A stretch of 64,000 bases of DNA from Monosporascus cannonballus (lineage: Eukaryota > Ascomycota > Sordariomycetes > Xylariales): assembly GCA_004154925.1 (NCBI GenBank), contig QJNS01000110.1:1-64000 (forward strand). The letters are read 5' to 3'. This document shows positions 40,266 through 53,125 of the stretch, piece by piece. Under the pieces are notes generated by a model that was not told where the DNA came from, searched no databases, and saw nothing but the letters and a program-made list of their open reading frames with translations. Each line of letters begins with the position of its first letter. The first letter of the stretch is position 1. The position numbers and the translations under genes were made by a program.

Positions 40266-43200
40266 GTCGGTTTTTATTGCATGTGGGCCCTGGTATTTGC
40301 AGAGCTCGTGGGATGAATGTGGCATCTTGACTTTTGCATCCGTCTATCGGATTTTAATGCGATTTCACCTGAAGGCTAGGTAAGATGACGCCTAATTTAT
40401 CGGAAACAGACCTGAATAAGTTACAAGACCATCATACCATAATACCGGGGGTTTCACTGTATGTCATAGCACAGGAAATCCGCAGCAATGTCCCGAGGCT
40501 GACTGGGTCTTATTTTTTTTTTCAACCGAGCATGAAACTGAAAAGAAAAGCTAGAGCAGGAGCCAGACTGGCGGCAAACCGCATGGCTGTATTCCCTATG
40601 TGGGTTCCGCAGCCCCTCTGATCCCCAGACTTCCAATACAAGGATAACTTATTGCGGGATATGCTGACTCTAGGAACCGTAGGAGTTGGTTGGGTATGAT
40701 GGCAGAAAACCGGCTGGATCATACCAAGACGAGGCCAAACAACAATCGGCGCATTTCCTGGGGCTGTCCCATCAGGAAAGCAATGGCGAAGCTAGCGAAA
40801 CCCACATGTTCCAAATGCCGTCCAAGGGGAATCATCAGAACCACGGCTCATCGAGTCGGGCAGCGACAACATGCAAGGGTCGCTTGATGAATGATATAAT
40901 TTGATTGCCGAGTCAATATTGTGCCTAGTATAGCACCGAGTCCTGGCCTACGAGAAACAACTGGGTCAAGTAAAAGATATGGCCTTCAACGGCTCTCGGG
41001 GGCGGGCGGGAGACACGCGCATGCATCATTTTAAACGAGAGAGCGGGACTGTTTCTCCCTTTGCTGCCCGGGACCATCCCGAGCTCCCAAGCACGTGGTT
41101 GCCACGGTCCTCTTGCTCTTTGACCGGTAGATTCCTCGTACTGTTAGGTGCGTATGGCTCTCTTTATCATACGGCCGCCGTCTGCAGCCCCGTCGTGAGA
41201 TGATCGTTGCCGCCGCCCTATCGCGGAGACCGACCCCAAGGGTCATCACGTCGCTCCATTGCGCCGCCGATGCAACGGCACGGAGGCGCCCCGCCATGTC
41301 TAAACAACTTATTATTACAGGTGTGGCTCAACCGCGAGCCGTTCCCCCAGTACCAGCAGATCTAGCAAATCCAGCTTCACCCACTGCGAGTATTGCTCGC
41401 ACACCTAGGGCATCATTGACGGGGCAAGTTAGACGAAGCTACCCAATTGCGATGATGCCATCTGATAACGCCCAGTGACAAGGCATGTTACCAATCTTAA
41501 TGGACTCGACCTACTCTAGTGCCATCTTGCCCATAGGCGAAACTACAATTGCGCCATGTGTGCAGGCCCAGACACAGAGGCACGTACCCCGCATACACAA
41601 GAGTTGTCGTTGTACTTCACGGTTGATAGCGCGTCTACTAAAAAGGGCGTTGGACGGGTATGGCTGGCCCAGGTTGCCAAGAGAGGCAGAGCTTATGGAC
41701 GATGATCCCTACCTCCTGTCTTTATTTGATAGACTAAAGGGAAATTCCGATTCCCCCAACCCTTGTTCTCGGCATTATCATGAATCGACGGCACATCTCG
41801 TCCCAGGGTGGTACCACTATGCACCGAGGACATTCATCCCATCCTAGTCTTTCGCAATTGGGATATCCCACGTACATGTTCCGATACGATAAGGAGAAGA
41901 GAAATGGCCGCATGATTCTCCACTACGTCATTGCCCTCCAGCTCCCATCCATAGGCCCAACGTCGGTATCACCACCATGCTATGATTTACAAGATGTATT
42001 GAGTCCCTCTGATTCGCTGTACAACTTACACGTACCAAGTGGGCGTTGATTCCTCCCTTCCTGGTACAATTGACCCAAAGCTCGAGCCCTGGTCCCCAGG
42101 GTAGTTCATTGTCTGCAGGTTATAGGTTCGGCCTGCCAGGGCTGGGGCTACTTAGCTAATAGTCTCCGCCCGACTCATACGACATGTCGTTAGTGGTGGC
42201 TCCCTCTTCTATGATACAAGAAAGAGTCAACGAGAAACCTGGTGAGGCTGGTCGTCGATCTTTTAGTTCTCGAGTGACGCGCCATAATCCCGATGGTCCC
42301 GTGGGGCCCGTAACGTACGCAGTATAATAATATGCCTCACAGGGTCAGTCCATCCCGTACCCTGGCGACTACTGGACGGTTATAACCAAGATGCACCATT
42401 TTGTAGGCTAGAGGAAATGCTCACCTTAGCTCCAACAGGGAACTTCTAGGTACATCCTTCCCAATCTCAGTCACGGACCGTGCATGTTAGTGTTTGACCA
42501 CGCAGGTGCACTTTTTTCAAAACCATAACTTCGTTCAATTCGGGCCATCATTTTTTACGTTATCAGTGACGACTTACAGAAGGATGGCTCCTTTCCGTTC
42601 GATGGCTGGGGATGATATCACCGCCATACCCACGAGCAATTCACTCAAAGCCGACAGAACACGTACGGGCTCTCCAAGTGTAGCATCATACCAATGTTCG
42701 CCTACCTTACGGGTAGGCCCGAGCTTCCTGGCCTCAGGCTAATGATATCTAACTAGGCTCGCCCTGGGCTAGTCTTCGTGCTTCTCGATGATTAGTCTCA
42801 AATAGAGCGACGGCCCTGCCTAGGGAATAGGAGGAAAATACCGAGAACCTCACTTGTCAGTAGATACGCCTATCACAGGATCAGTTCAGTAGGCGGTCTG
42901 GCGTCACGCCGTGATGCGATGTCTGCCCTATTCGACATACAGGTCATCCACCCCATGAAAACCGAACCCGCTCGCGCCTACTTTGTACGAAGCGCTTCAT
43001 ATATGCATTGGGAGATTCGATGGGTGGGGGCTAGGGATCGAAACGGATCGAAAGCCACGAATCGCCCGTTCCAGTCCTTCCGTCTCATTTAATTCTCCTC
43101 GGCCCGAGGTATGTGATATTTCTTAGCCTCCCCCTTGTGCATTTCCTGTTGTGACGCGGCGTTTTGGGGACCAAAAGATCCCGACTCTCCAGTTCGACGC

Positions 43201-46200
43201 CATTTAAACGTTAGTGAGGCGTTCAACAGCGGGCACGGGAACCGTCCGGTTGCTTCGTAGCCCAAGCGGTTGCAGTGCCGGCGATGACCCGAGATGTACA
43301 AGGATCACGTACGCTACGATACATACTATGATAATTTTAGCATGTGGCACGTGACATTTGAGCTCAATTCTGCTTTCTTTTTCCTTTTCCCCAGCTGAAA
43401 GGAGCGAAACCCTGCAGTGATGTGATGCGCCTACAGCTGAGTGAGCAAAAGCCCTCATGCATGTAAGGCTAGCGATTCGATCGTCCTCCCGCTGTTGCTG
43501 CCGCCTTCCCAGGATTATCCTGGACCCAGGGTCCGGGGCATTCCTGCAGCAAGCCCCAAAAAGATCCCTAAGCTCTGCAAGTCCTCTCCGGTCGTAACCA
43601 GGAACACGGTACGGTCAGGGATGGCTAGATGGAAAATCCCATTTGGGCAAGGAATATCCAAGCTCCAGCGGGACCCGAGGCTCATGCTGACTATGATTCC
43701 ATACCCCATGGACTCTCAACCTTGGTGCCGGCCTCAGCCGTGCCCAACGAGTGCTCAACTCGGAGTAGTGGTCCTCGTCAGCGCCGAGAGGGTTCACCGT
43801 TGCCTAATCAGGCAAAATTATCAGTACGACCGCTGTGGCTGTCGATCTAGTCACCCCACCGCACTCCATACGACAACAAGATCCAGCCCCTTAATTCTAG
43901 TGCCCGTGCTAACCTACTCGCACAAGCAATCGCTTTTCCTCTCCAAGGCTTCCCGGGTCTTCGGAGGGTTGAGACAGTCACTTGTCTCCACCCGCCGCTC
44001 AGGCCATCCGCGCGCATCCACTCTTATCTGCAGATCTCCCGCCAGTGAACCAACTCCCAGACTATTGGGGCAGTCCTGGCAGTTCGCACCGTTATTCAGC
44101 GGACGGGTGGAGGACACGAGTGCACCGACTCTGCTGCTTTCGTCATTTCGATTCGCATCGAGTAAATGGGCGATTGTCCAAAGAGTTCGGGCCTAGATGG
44201 CCAGTTGGGTCTATGAGCTCGCAGGCTGGTATATTGATTTCCATCCGGTCACCCGCATATGCGTCTTTACTTACTATCAAGTTAGGCGTTATTTACTACG
44301 GTTAGTGCCGACATGGTCGCCAGTGGCGCATTCCATAGCGTGTGCGATCTGCAGACTTGAATTTGCATAGCCCTAACCTCAGCAGGTAGCCCCCTCCTTA
44401 GCCTACCGGTATGTACCGGTATCCCACGCATTTGGGGCTCTGCTAGTCGTAGTATAGAGTTGGCGTATTTCGTCCCACACCCACGACCGACTTCAGTAGG
44501 TACAATCCTCTAGCGCAGGTGCGAACTAGTCATCGCGAAGTCCGACTCTAGGAAGCCAAGATGAATGCGAAGCCATTTGACCTCATGACTACAGCCCCTT
44601 TACAACAGCTTAATAAGACGTCATTATGTGACGCATACTCCTTGAGCACATAAGGCCAGCGATAGAGTCGATCTATGTGCCCACTTCCGAGCTCTGTATA
44701 TAGCGACCTGCCGGAAACTTACACTGACAGCCGGCATCGAAACATGGAAAGCGAAGTCTACCCCAAATCTATGACGGAGAGTCCCCATCCCTTTGTAATC
44801 CTTCCACAAGGACAGGGCTTGCTACTGGTCGCCTGGCGACCTTCACTGCAATAGAAACAGGTTCAATGAAGACGCTATTTTAACCATGCCTATGCTCCTC
44901 CAGGAAGAGAAACCCATGAGGAGAAATACCACCTATCAACCCGGGCGTAGTTCTCAATCAGCTTTCGCTATAGGTCCTCGCTGTCGTCCTTCCTCCCCAC
45001 TCGCCTTTCATTGCTACTCCACCAGAGGGAGTGAGGATTCCCCCAAATGTAACCACGTAGAGCTGACTTAGATGCCGCACACACTCTTGGTACGTCCTAC
45101 TCGATAAACCCCTCGGCCGCTGAGTTTTCGAGTCAGAGAAAGCGGAGAAGTAATGTAGATATGCGCCTAAAGTATCCGGGCAACCTGAAACAGCCGTGAT
45201 GTATATATGTGCCTATAACTATGCACAGTATCGCTTGGGCAGACGCGCAGCCAATCGGCGCATGATCATATGAAGAGAAAAGAAGAAAAGAACAAAAAAA
45301 AAACCTCCAAGCGTCTTACCATGCGGGGAATTCTCCTCCCAGTTGAGCTTCCATAAGATTGTTCCCTCCCCTTTTCACCTATTTTCTCTCTTCGACTCAA
45401 GGAGGGTGGGGGGACTATTGCGCGTTATAGGGGCTTCCCTGAATGGCAACGCGGGATAAAACGGCCGTCTGTTAACTTCGCTGCACTCACTCACTGCAAT
45501 GCATTGTGAGGTGTGTCGTTGACAACGGGTCCGCTTTTGACCACACACTTAGTAGTTAACTGTTGATTCTCATTGCCTAGCGGATTGAGCCAAGTTTTTA
45601 ACTTGCCTGCCTTGCACCAGTGAGCGGGAACAGCCGCTGTCTCTTCCGGATGCGCTTGCTGTGGTCTCGGTGGATGGCCCAGAGCCAAAGAGACCGTGGT
45701 GGCACTTGGTCTGTTGCATCTGAACCGTCATCTCTTTCTGTGCCTTCCTTTTTTTCTTCTTCTTCTTCCTTTTCCTTTCCTGTAAACCCTTTCTGGCGCT
45801 TGACAGCGCAACGGGACGGCCCTTGCTCTTCGTCGTTGCTACCTCCTCGAATAAGGCTAGCGTCTCGGTTCGCCCGTAGCGTTTGCGGCTGAGCCGCGGG
45901 GAGGGGGGGGGGCTATAGGCATACGATCCATGACCCTGGCCCGGATCTGCCTCCCGGGGTACACCTTCCCAGTAATTACCCAAGGTAGAAAGTCCGGCAG
46001 CATGCAAGTATGCCGTGCCTGCCAACTTCGTGGATCGGACCGGTGAGCCGGGGCGCACCGGGACCAGGGGAACGGCGACGTCGACCCTGGATCCTACGTA
46101 TACGCCTCTGCCGTACTTAGACCCTTGATGCTAATCCTACGGACAGTGGCACCCCGTGTCGTATTGTAATTATAGAGATGAGATCCCAGGGAAAGAGAAC

Positions 46201-47067
46201 GCCCGGAGGGACGTCAGGGGATGGAATGCAATGCGACCGCCCCGCGTGTTTCGCTAAGCTATGCGCTGCGCCTCCGGCAAAAAAATGTGGATATCTAAAT
46301 AAAGAGGAGTGTCTCGATCTTCCCCCCGGCGCAGCCGGAAGCTCGCCGAAGTAGGCAATCCTGCCCGTATAATGCGCACAATCGCGTGTGGTATCATTAG
46401 GGAGTTAGGTCAAACCGGGCGGTCACAGGTATGTCTCAGTTGCTGAGGAACCCTTCTTCAGCAGGGTCCGCCGGCCTTGTTCGGTCTAATTAGCGGATTG
46501 ACCTCGAGTTTAATACATTTTGTCCTAGTTACTTAGGAAGTCGGTGCCGGATCTTATACAGGTGGTGTTATCCACGCCGCTGTCGACATCCCCAGGGAAT
46601 CTTTTTGGCCCTCATATTTCGTTGTGTACGAAGTCAAGTAAACATACTCTTCATGTGGCCTTCTCGTGCTTGTAGTGTCTCCGCCTACAGCTCTCATCCT
46701 TGATAATTTGTGAGCTCAGCCCAGCTTCGCAGGTGTATAAGATTATAGCCAAGGCTAATTGGCGGATGTGCTATACGCCTCGTCACTATGTCGGCGATGT
46801 TCGAGTGGGCGTAGGGAGTTATCCCCGATGGCATCAATATTAAGCATTCCGGTTCCGAACATAGGTCGCTCATCTCACCGCTGGGGTTGCGTTTAGGCAA
46901 ACGCTATGTGGATGCGTAGGAGACTGCATCAATGAGAGCCGCAGCACGGGTAGACGGACATTGTCTATTGCAAGTGGGAGAAATCGGAGCCGTAGTCAGG
47001 CTGGACGGTCAGTGACCCTGGGTTCCCGGCGAATTCACCACGGTAATACTACAAGTCAGATATCAAC
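40266..47067. other. gene-poor region, part 2
   Basis: No convincing gene. The longest frames (251 codons from a GTG at 43441; 162 codons minus at 45570-46058) have biased, domain-free translations and opposite-strand overlaps. A pyrimidine tract lies at about 45745-45785 and a run of ten or more G at about 45901-45911. Composition is not AT-rich, so this is not simply a RIP block like the flanks. Confidence 0.4.
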
Positions 47068-47580
47068 ATGACTCACACGATCTTGGAAAGCGGCCCCTCC
47101 CGTAATATTGTGCCTATTAAGCCTTCCAAGCCCAGCCTTACACAGCCAAGCCCCTTACTCTTCCAGGCCCTCGAAAGCCACCTCGCGTCCTACCTATCCT
47201 TTAGCTTCGGCCAGTATCCCTGGCTGGAAACCGTCCAGCCACGCCGCATGCTGGGACTCGTCAACGGAAACCCGCTTTGGCTCCTAGGGGCAGAGAAGGA
47301 GAGACAAACGAAAAGAAGGGGAGGGGTGCCAAACGAGACCCAGACGGAAGATTTTGCATCGTTCTCCACATACCCCTTCTCTTTTGCACTACCGAGCTGC
47401 AAAATCTTTCGTAATCGGCCTACCCAAACAATCGACGCGCATCTGATCGACGCGATGGGCAAAGCGTACAGCGGGTTCGAGGGTGCATCCCTGATCCAAT
47501 TGCGGGAACAGACGGGCTGGCAATGGCCACGAAGCTCCTCGGCCGCGTCAAAGGGGGACGTGAATCTCTTCGCCCTTTGA
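47068..47580 (+). CDS. dubious hypothetical ORF (170 aa)
   Basis: An ATG-started frame in an otherwise gene-poor area. It holds the motif-like stretches FGQYPWLETVQPRRMLGLV and IDAHLIDAMGKAYSGFEG, without signal peptide or membrane helix. A perfect 11-bp inverted repeat (AAGATTTTGCA at 47348-47358, partner at 47398-47408) lies inside it. I recognise no family. It may be a small real gene, a decayed one or chance. Confidence 0.3.
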   Translation: MTHTILESGPSRNIVPIKPSKPSLTQPSPLLFQALESHLASYLSFSFGQYPWLETVQPRRMLGLVNGNPLWLLGAEKERQTKRRGGVPNETQTEDFASFSTYPFSFALPSCKIFRNRPTQTIDAHLIDAMGKAYSGFEGASLIQLREQTGWQWPRSSSAASKGDVNLFAL

Positions 47581-48362
47581 TTGGAGAACCTTGACCCCCA
47601 AGAGAAAGAGGGCTGTTCTCGTTGATTTCCCGTGCGGGACGATAGGTGACTTGGGTATGTTGCGGCCTTATTCAGTCAGCTTTCGGTCGACGTATACGCG
47701 TAGTCTTCGGGAACTCATATTCATTCAGTCCACCTCGCAGGATAGGGGTAGACAGCAGCGAGGACTAGTTCCCAACCGTACAAAATGACCTGCTCGTGGA
47801 ACAAACCAGCCGTGGCTTTGTTGCTTGTGGCAATGGATGATGATAAGGTTTGTTTGTATTAAAGTTGAGGTCCGATTGTTCAGGCTGGGTGGTGAAGAAC
47901 AACCGGTTCAAGGAGTTTTCAAGCTGCGCTGGACCTAACTGCGAGGTCTGCTTCGCACATCTGGAGATTTCACAGTTCAGTTGTCTATTAGTATAGTCTA
48001 TCTAAGAGTTTCATTATAGAAGCAAGGGAGGTCCACTGGTCTAACTAATCTAACAAGCCCAACGGCTACAAGTGCTTGAGAAAAATGAGAAAACGACTAC
48101 ATGCAGAGAATGCAATCTCGCGTTGGCTGTGATGACGTCCTCTGAGGTTATGTCTCTCGTTAAAACAACGGGAAAGGAAAGTGAGCGACGATAAGGTTGT
48201 CCTGTCCTTGTTTGGATGACTCGCTAAAGGATTTCGCAATTTGACAATCCGAAACTAGCTCCATCAATCCTATCAAGTCGACGTGGTGTCCGTCCCTAAT
48301 GCACATACTAAATCGACTCGCCGTATCGGATCTACCTCCGAAGATTTTACGGCCAACTGAAA
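47581..48362. other. intergenic, 3' side of the repeat-tailed gene
   Basis: No gene or clear signal is seen. The portion near 48,360 is the 3' untranslated region of the minus-strand gene that follows. Confidence 0.5.
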
Positions 48363-49961
48363 TCAAGGGTGTCCAAAACCATCGTTTGGGTTAGGAGGGG
48401 CCGATGCAAAACTAGGACCCAATGGAAAATAAGGGCCCAATGGAAAATAGGGACCCGATGCAAAAATAGGACCTGATGCAACACTAGGACGCGAGGCGAG
48501 ACTAGGGCCCGATGCGAGACTAGGACCCGATGCAGGACTAGGACCCGATGCGGAATCAGCGTTGGAGTTAATACCCAATGCAGTAAGACCCTCTATCAGC
48601 TGCTCCGGCAAGGGTCCATCAGGGCGGGTTACTTTGTTTGGGCGAGGAGCATCTTCAGGGAGGTAACACGAGGGAATATCCATGACAGCCCGGATCTCGA
48701 CCGGCTTATCGAGTTCTCTGAAGAGAGCGTCCAGGGCGGTTTTGTAAGGGCCGGCCCCTTTTAGCACGGTCTTACTAGCGGCGGTCTGGAGTTCTTCCGC
48801 CTCCACAAACGTCGAAGCTGCGAGTACCTCGTCCTCCTTCTCGGGCTTGAGCAGCTTCTCCTTCAGCTCGTAGATTTGGGCAGACGAGGTGACAAGAAGG
48901 AGCTTCTTGAGGCTTTTCATCCGGCGCAGCGTCCGGCAGTCTAGATCCGTGATGTATACGGCCTGTGAGGTTCCGTCGAATTTATATACCGTGCCTTCGG
49001 GCTCCGCCATCCACTGCGCTTTATTTTCGCCGGGATTCGGGCGATTTGGCCACCGGAAGCGGTGCGTATTCTCCTTGTTGTCGGTCCCATCATCTTCGTC
49101 GTCTCCAGCCTCTCTGCGATGACTTGCTCTCTTTTCCTTTACATCGAGGTCCCCACCGTTATCGACTGCCTCGTAATCGGACTCGGACAAACAATCAATA
49201 GGAAACGGGAGCGTGTCGTCGAGTTTGGATTCATTGCGATTTTGTCCGTAGTGCTCAGGAATCCGCAGGGCGAGTATCTCAATGCCCTCAATCCAGTGAC
49301 CGGGCTTCAGGTCAGGAGGCGATTCTTCATTAAACTGGTCATAGGCAAACCGGAACCAGTCGTAACCGAAAACGGGACCACGGTGGCGAGGGCGGTACTT
49401 TTTGTAGTCGAAGTAGAATAAATCCCGCTCGAAATCCACCTTCACAGAAGGTGAATGATAGGTACGGCTCGCTGGTCCCCAGCCATCCCAGATCGTGTCA
49501 ACACACTTGCACACGCGTACAGGTGCCTTGCCACGAGGACTGAGCTTAACCTCGACCTTGCCGTTCAACTTGAGGATCCTCTCGTAAGGGAGGACCATAG
49601 GAGCTATATCTCCCTTCGTCTCAATGATGCGGCCGGGAACCAGCTTACGCGCAGATTGGACAAGCGTGAAGTAGAGACGGCCTCGGCCTCGAGTCAGCAA
49701 GGAGAAGCAGTGTCGAATGGCTGGCATCTCCCCTCGATACTTTTCGACGAGCTCGTGGATGAAGTCCTGAACCTCGAGGTACTTGACGTCTTGCGGGGCT
49801 GGAGACAATGATGATGTTGATGGAAGCGCCTGGGCCTCGGTGCCTTCGGTCACTTCAGCCTGTCCTCCATGGGCGCTTGTTGCGTCCGGCCCTGGTGGGT
49901 TCGAAGGATTTCCAGCCACGATGTAACGCGCACCTGACGAGAGGTATTGGATTGTGTCCAT
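48363..49961 (-). CDS. hypothetical protein with hexapeptide-repeat tail (532 aa)
   Basis: The frame is open up to 50156, but I favour the ATG at 49961 (MDTIQYLSSGARYIVAG) because upstream residues look untranslated. Residues about 60-260 are a well-structured, aromatic-rich part (VQDFIHELVEKYRGEMPAIR, KVDFERDLFYFDYKKYRPRH, FGYDWFRFAYDQF) without a family I can name. An acidic/basic linker (SHRREAGDDEDDGTDNKE) follows, then VYITDLDCRTLRRMKSLKKL and a Lys/Glu helix. The C-terminus (about 480-525) is a repeat of the type ASGPSL, encoded by an 18-bp minisatellite. No signal peptide or membrane segment is seen, so it is likely cytosolic or nuclear. No intron is needed. Confidence 0.7.
   Translation of the reverse strand: MDTIQYLSSGARYIVAGNPSNPPGPDATSAHGGQAEVTEGTEAQALPSTSSLSPAPQDVKYLEVQDFIHELVEKYRGEMPAIRHCFSLLTRGRGRLYFTLVQSARKLVPGRIIETKGDIAPMVLPYERILKLNGKVEVKLSPRGKAPVRVCKCVDTIWDGWGPASRTYHSPSVKVDFERDLFYFDYKKYRPRHRGPVFGYDWFRFAYDQFNEESPPDLKPGHWIEGIEILALRIPEHYGQNRNESKLDDTLPFPIDCLSESDYEAVDNGGDLDVKEKRASHRREAGDDEDDGTDNKENTHRFRWPNRPNPGENKAQWMAEPEGTVYKFDGTSQAVYITDLDCRTLRRMKSLKKLLLVTSSAQIYELKEKLLKPEKEDEVLAASTFVEAEELQTAASKTVLKGAGPYKTALDALFRELDKPVEIRAVMDIPSCYLPEDAPRPNKVTRPDGPLPEQLIEGLTALGINSNADSASGPSPASGPSLASGPSLASRPSVASGPIFASGPYFPLGPYFPLGPSFASAPPNPNDGFGHP
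48402..48545 (-). repeat. 18-bp minisatellite in coding sequence
   Basis: There are about eight tandem copies of an 18-bp unit (plus-strand CGATGCRRRACTAGGACC) plus a partial one. Each codes for six residues such as ASGPSL. Copies at the C-terminal end have diverged to FPLGPY. The period is a multiple of three, so copy-number change keeps the frame. Confidence 0.85.
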
Positions 49962-51943
49962 AGCAATATTCGATGGGTTGTTTCTGGCACCTGAGCCTAC
50001 ATTGACGGTGGCCTCGTTAACCTTTCCCGGATGGCGAGAAGAGTGACATTGGGAAACACACCTATAGAATTTGAAGGAATAGGGCACTCTAATTGTCAAA
50101 TACCAACCCACTCGACCAGCAGCACCGCAATGGCCAACTCTCCTGAGTGACACCAATCCTAGATCGCGCAGGTGTCCCGAAAACTTAAAAAGTTCGAGTT
50201 CGTCGACAGCGAACGGAGTGTTAATAATACAGGACGCCCTGGCAGTGTTTGTCTGTTGGTCTCTCTGTGGTCAGGATTCTCTTGGTACCCGAGTGGTCGT
50301 GGCGATGTGCTTCTGTTCGTCGGCAATGTAGTTAGGATAGGTGCGGCTTCGTGTAGACGAGCGTGTCACAGACTCGAGAATGTCCCGCGCCGTCAAACGG
50401 TAACAACAAGGTAGTTATCTCAGGCTGGAGGGCCTGCACTGTCGGGTTCTATCTGTCTGGGTCGCGGTATGAAGCAAGAGCCTCATACGTAGGGCAAGGC
50501 ACGGCCGGCTTTCTGTATGGATGGACTAATAACCGCCAGTTATCGAGGGTGACGGTCTCCTCTTCCCTTCCGAGGCCGTGGACAGTAGGGTATTTCCCTG
50601 TGGCAAATATATCAGAAGTTGTCAGGATGCCGCCGCCCGTGTCTAGGTAAGTCTGTATTCTGTTATGGAGGGAGGTGTCTCCGGGTGCCGAGAGAACGTG
50701 TGGGCGAGTGGGAAGAGGTTCGGGGAGGCAATCAAAATTTAGAGAAAAGATTTGCAGATGAATGCAGATAGGTACGTGGGTGAGAAGGCCTTAAAGGGTT
50801 GAGAACAGACAGGCCCCCTAAGGTTGCCAGGTGCGAGACACGTATATGCACGCATAAAAGCGTCGTCAACTGAGGGATCTCGAGAGAACAACGACAGCGA
50901 GAGTACTAGCTTTTTTTTTCAAGGCGATGCGGAGGGTAGTAATTAAGAGTGCCATGGATTAGAAGGTTCTTAGGCCAGTATCTATTCGAATAATTTATAG
51001 CGACGAGTCTGCCCCTCGTGTCTCTGGCGATTCACCACGATGTCGTCCGGCCGACTCCTTATTTTGTGTCATCCACATCGGCCACATCCATATATCGACA
51101 ACTTGCATTACGGTGACATCCCTCAGAAAACTTCAGTGCCTTTGTCTAGACCATGAAAGCCCTGCCTAGATCTGGTTGACGAGATACATATGATTTACCC
51201 CCTTTACCCCTTTCTCACTCGAACAAGGTTAACAGCAATGTGTGTCTCGATAGATTTCTTTGACGGGGTTTACCAAGACATTGCAAGCTATGCATAGATA
51301 TCTTTTGACCTTTGTTCAAAGAAGCGAGTTAGTTTGACAGGTTCTGTTCCCTCTCTATGCCTCCTCTGGGAAAACGACTCTCCGTGGATTCAGGGGTACA
51401 ACCCATCATGGTATGTTGTCCCTGAAATTCAAGGAGCGCGAACGTATTACATACGCCATCGAGGCTAAGCATACATTGCATGGAAGCTCCTAACTTAACT
51501 TAGCTCTCTCCACTCCTACACGACACCTGAGTTGATATTGAATTGCCCGTCAAAGTCCCTCGAGCTTCCAATGCCAGGCATCCCGACGACTACGGATAAA
51601 CGCAACTCTGTGGTACTCTCCTAGGGATGGGATATGCGCGGGGAAAGCCTCTTTAAGGCATATGCACTTCATATGTATTTCTTTCATATAGGCTAGGTAT
51701 TCCGACTGATGTGTATTCTACAGTGACCCCTATATAGCCGTTGCCCCCTCCTAGTTACCCTATCTAGGCCGCGTATACGCGTTGTTCATAATTAAGTCAT
51801 ATATCATCAGATAGCACCAACAGCAGCCGTGTCACCCAACGGCGGCGTCGTGCCCACTTGCATCCGGACCGCCCCACAACCCAATCAAACCCCTGCGTCA
51901 GCACCTTATTTGCACCCTCCTCCCCTCCCTTGCGGAGAAGCGA
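49962..51943. other. intergenic region, promoter of the repeat-tailed gene
   Basis: No convincing gene. Short ORFs under 100 codons only. It holds the upstream region of the gene at 49961 and the 3' end of the reductase at 51944. Confidence 0.45.
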
Positions 51944-53124
51944 TCACAACCGTGAGGCGTCGCCGGCCTCGTCGAGAGGCTTGACCTCGACCATGAGCTT
52001 GCCCTGGTTCTTGCCCTCGAACAGCTGGCTGATGGCCTTCTCGGCCTCCGGCAGGCCGCCCTTCACGATGGTCTCCTTGCGCTTGATCTTGCCCTCGGCG
52101 AGCCACTGGCCGAGCTCGCGGCGCGCCTCGGCGTACTCGGGCGCGAAGTCGAACACGATGAGGCCCTCCATGCGGATGCGCTGCGTGATGACCTGCGACA
52201 GGTTGCGGATGCCCTTGACGGCGCCGCCCGCATTGTACATGCTGATGGAGCCGCACATGACGAACCGGGCGTGCGTGGCGGCGCGGCTCAGCGCCGCCTC
52301 CAGGATCTCGCCGCCGACGTTGTCGAAGTAGACGTTGACGAAGTCGGGCGTCGCGTCGCGCAGCTCGCGCGCGAAGTCGGGGCTCCGGTAGTTGAGGGCG
52401 ACGTCGAACCCGAGCTCGTCGCGCAGCCAGGCGCACTTGTCGTCGGACCCGGCGATGCCGACGACCCGCGCCCCCTTGAGCTTCGCGATCTGGCCGACCA
52501 CGGACCCCGTGGCGCCCGCGGCGCCCGACACCACGACCGTGTCGCCGGGCTTCGGGTCGCCGATCCTGAGGAGGCCGAAGTACGCCGTGAGGCCCGTGAG
52601 CCCCAGCACGCCGATAGCGTCGGTGGGGCGCGCGCCCGTTGGCGGCAGGGGCACCACCTCGAACGACTTCGCGCCCACGACGGCCACCTCGGTCCATCCG
52701 CACATGGCCGTCACGAGGTCGCCGGGCTTCGCGGCCGGGTTGCGCGACGCGAGGACGCGCGACAAGGCGGTGCCGCGCATCTTCTCGCCGATGGCGACGG
52801 GCGGGACGTAGGAGCGAGCGTCTGTTCCCGGTATGCCGTGTTAGCCTTCCGTGCTCTCCGCTTTTCATAAAAAAAGCCGTTCGAACGGCTGAGTGATATA
52901 ACTAAGGTGAGGACACGGCGGTGGTTTCTTGCGACAAACGTACCATTGAGCGAGGGTCGCATGGCGGGGTCGAGGGACAGGTACAGCGCCTCGACGAGGA
53001 TCTCGCCATCCTTGAGGTCGTCGGCCGTGGGAGCCGGGCCCCGCTGCGCCTTGAAGGTCTTGCCCGGGATGATGTCGCCCTCGGGCCGCTCGGCCAGGAC
53101 GTAGGTGAGGTTTTCTCGGGCCAT
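51944..53124 (-). CDS. NADP-dependent medium-chain reductase, LTB4DH/alkenal reductase type (352 aa)
   Basis: Exons are 53124-52944 and 52821-51944 (1059 nt, 353 codons). The 122-bp intron starts GTACGT and ends CAG, and splicing gives RPSLNDARSYVPPVAIGEKM, the expected family sequence. The Rossmann motif is VVVSGAAGATGSVVGQIAK (156-174), then an acidic/basic cofactor region GIAGSDDKC. NVYFDNVGGEILEAALSRA and NQGKLMVEVKPL are typical of zinc-independent medium-chain reductases, which reduce the double bond of enones or alkenals with NADPH. Catalytic zinc ligands are absent, as usual for this branch. Length fits the family. No signal peptide is present, so it is cytosolic. The gene is much more GC-rich than its surroundings. 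Substrate is unknown. Confidence 0.9.
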
Positions 53125-53125
53125 T

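Noticed and set aside
43441..44196. 251-codon plus-strand ORF
   Set aside because: It starts with GTG, has a Ser/Pro/Arg-rich domain-free translation, and several opposite-strand frames overlap it.
45570..46058. 162-codon minus-strand ORF with a Lys-rich run
   Set aside because: The Lys run is the translation of a CTT/TTC-rich tract, and no conserved motif is present.
51906..52868. 320-codon minus-strand ORF overlapping the reductase
   Set aside because: It is an out-of-frame shadow of the GC-rich reductase exon, dominated by Arg/Gly, with the reductase frame carrying clear family motifs.
52271..52870. 199-codon plus-strand ORF opposite the reductase
   Set aside because: It is an antisense shadow caused by high third-position GC in the real gene.
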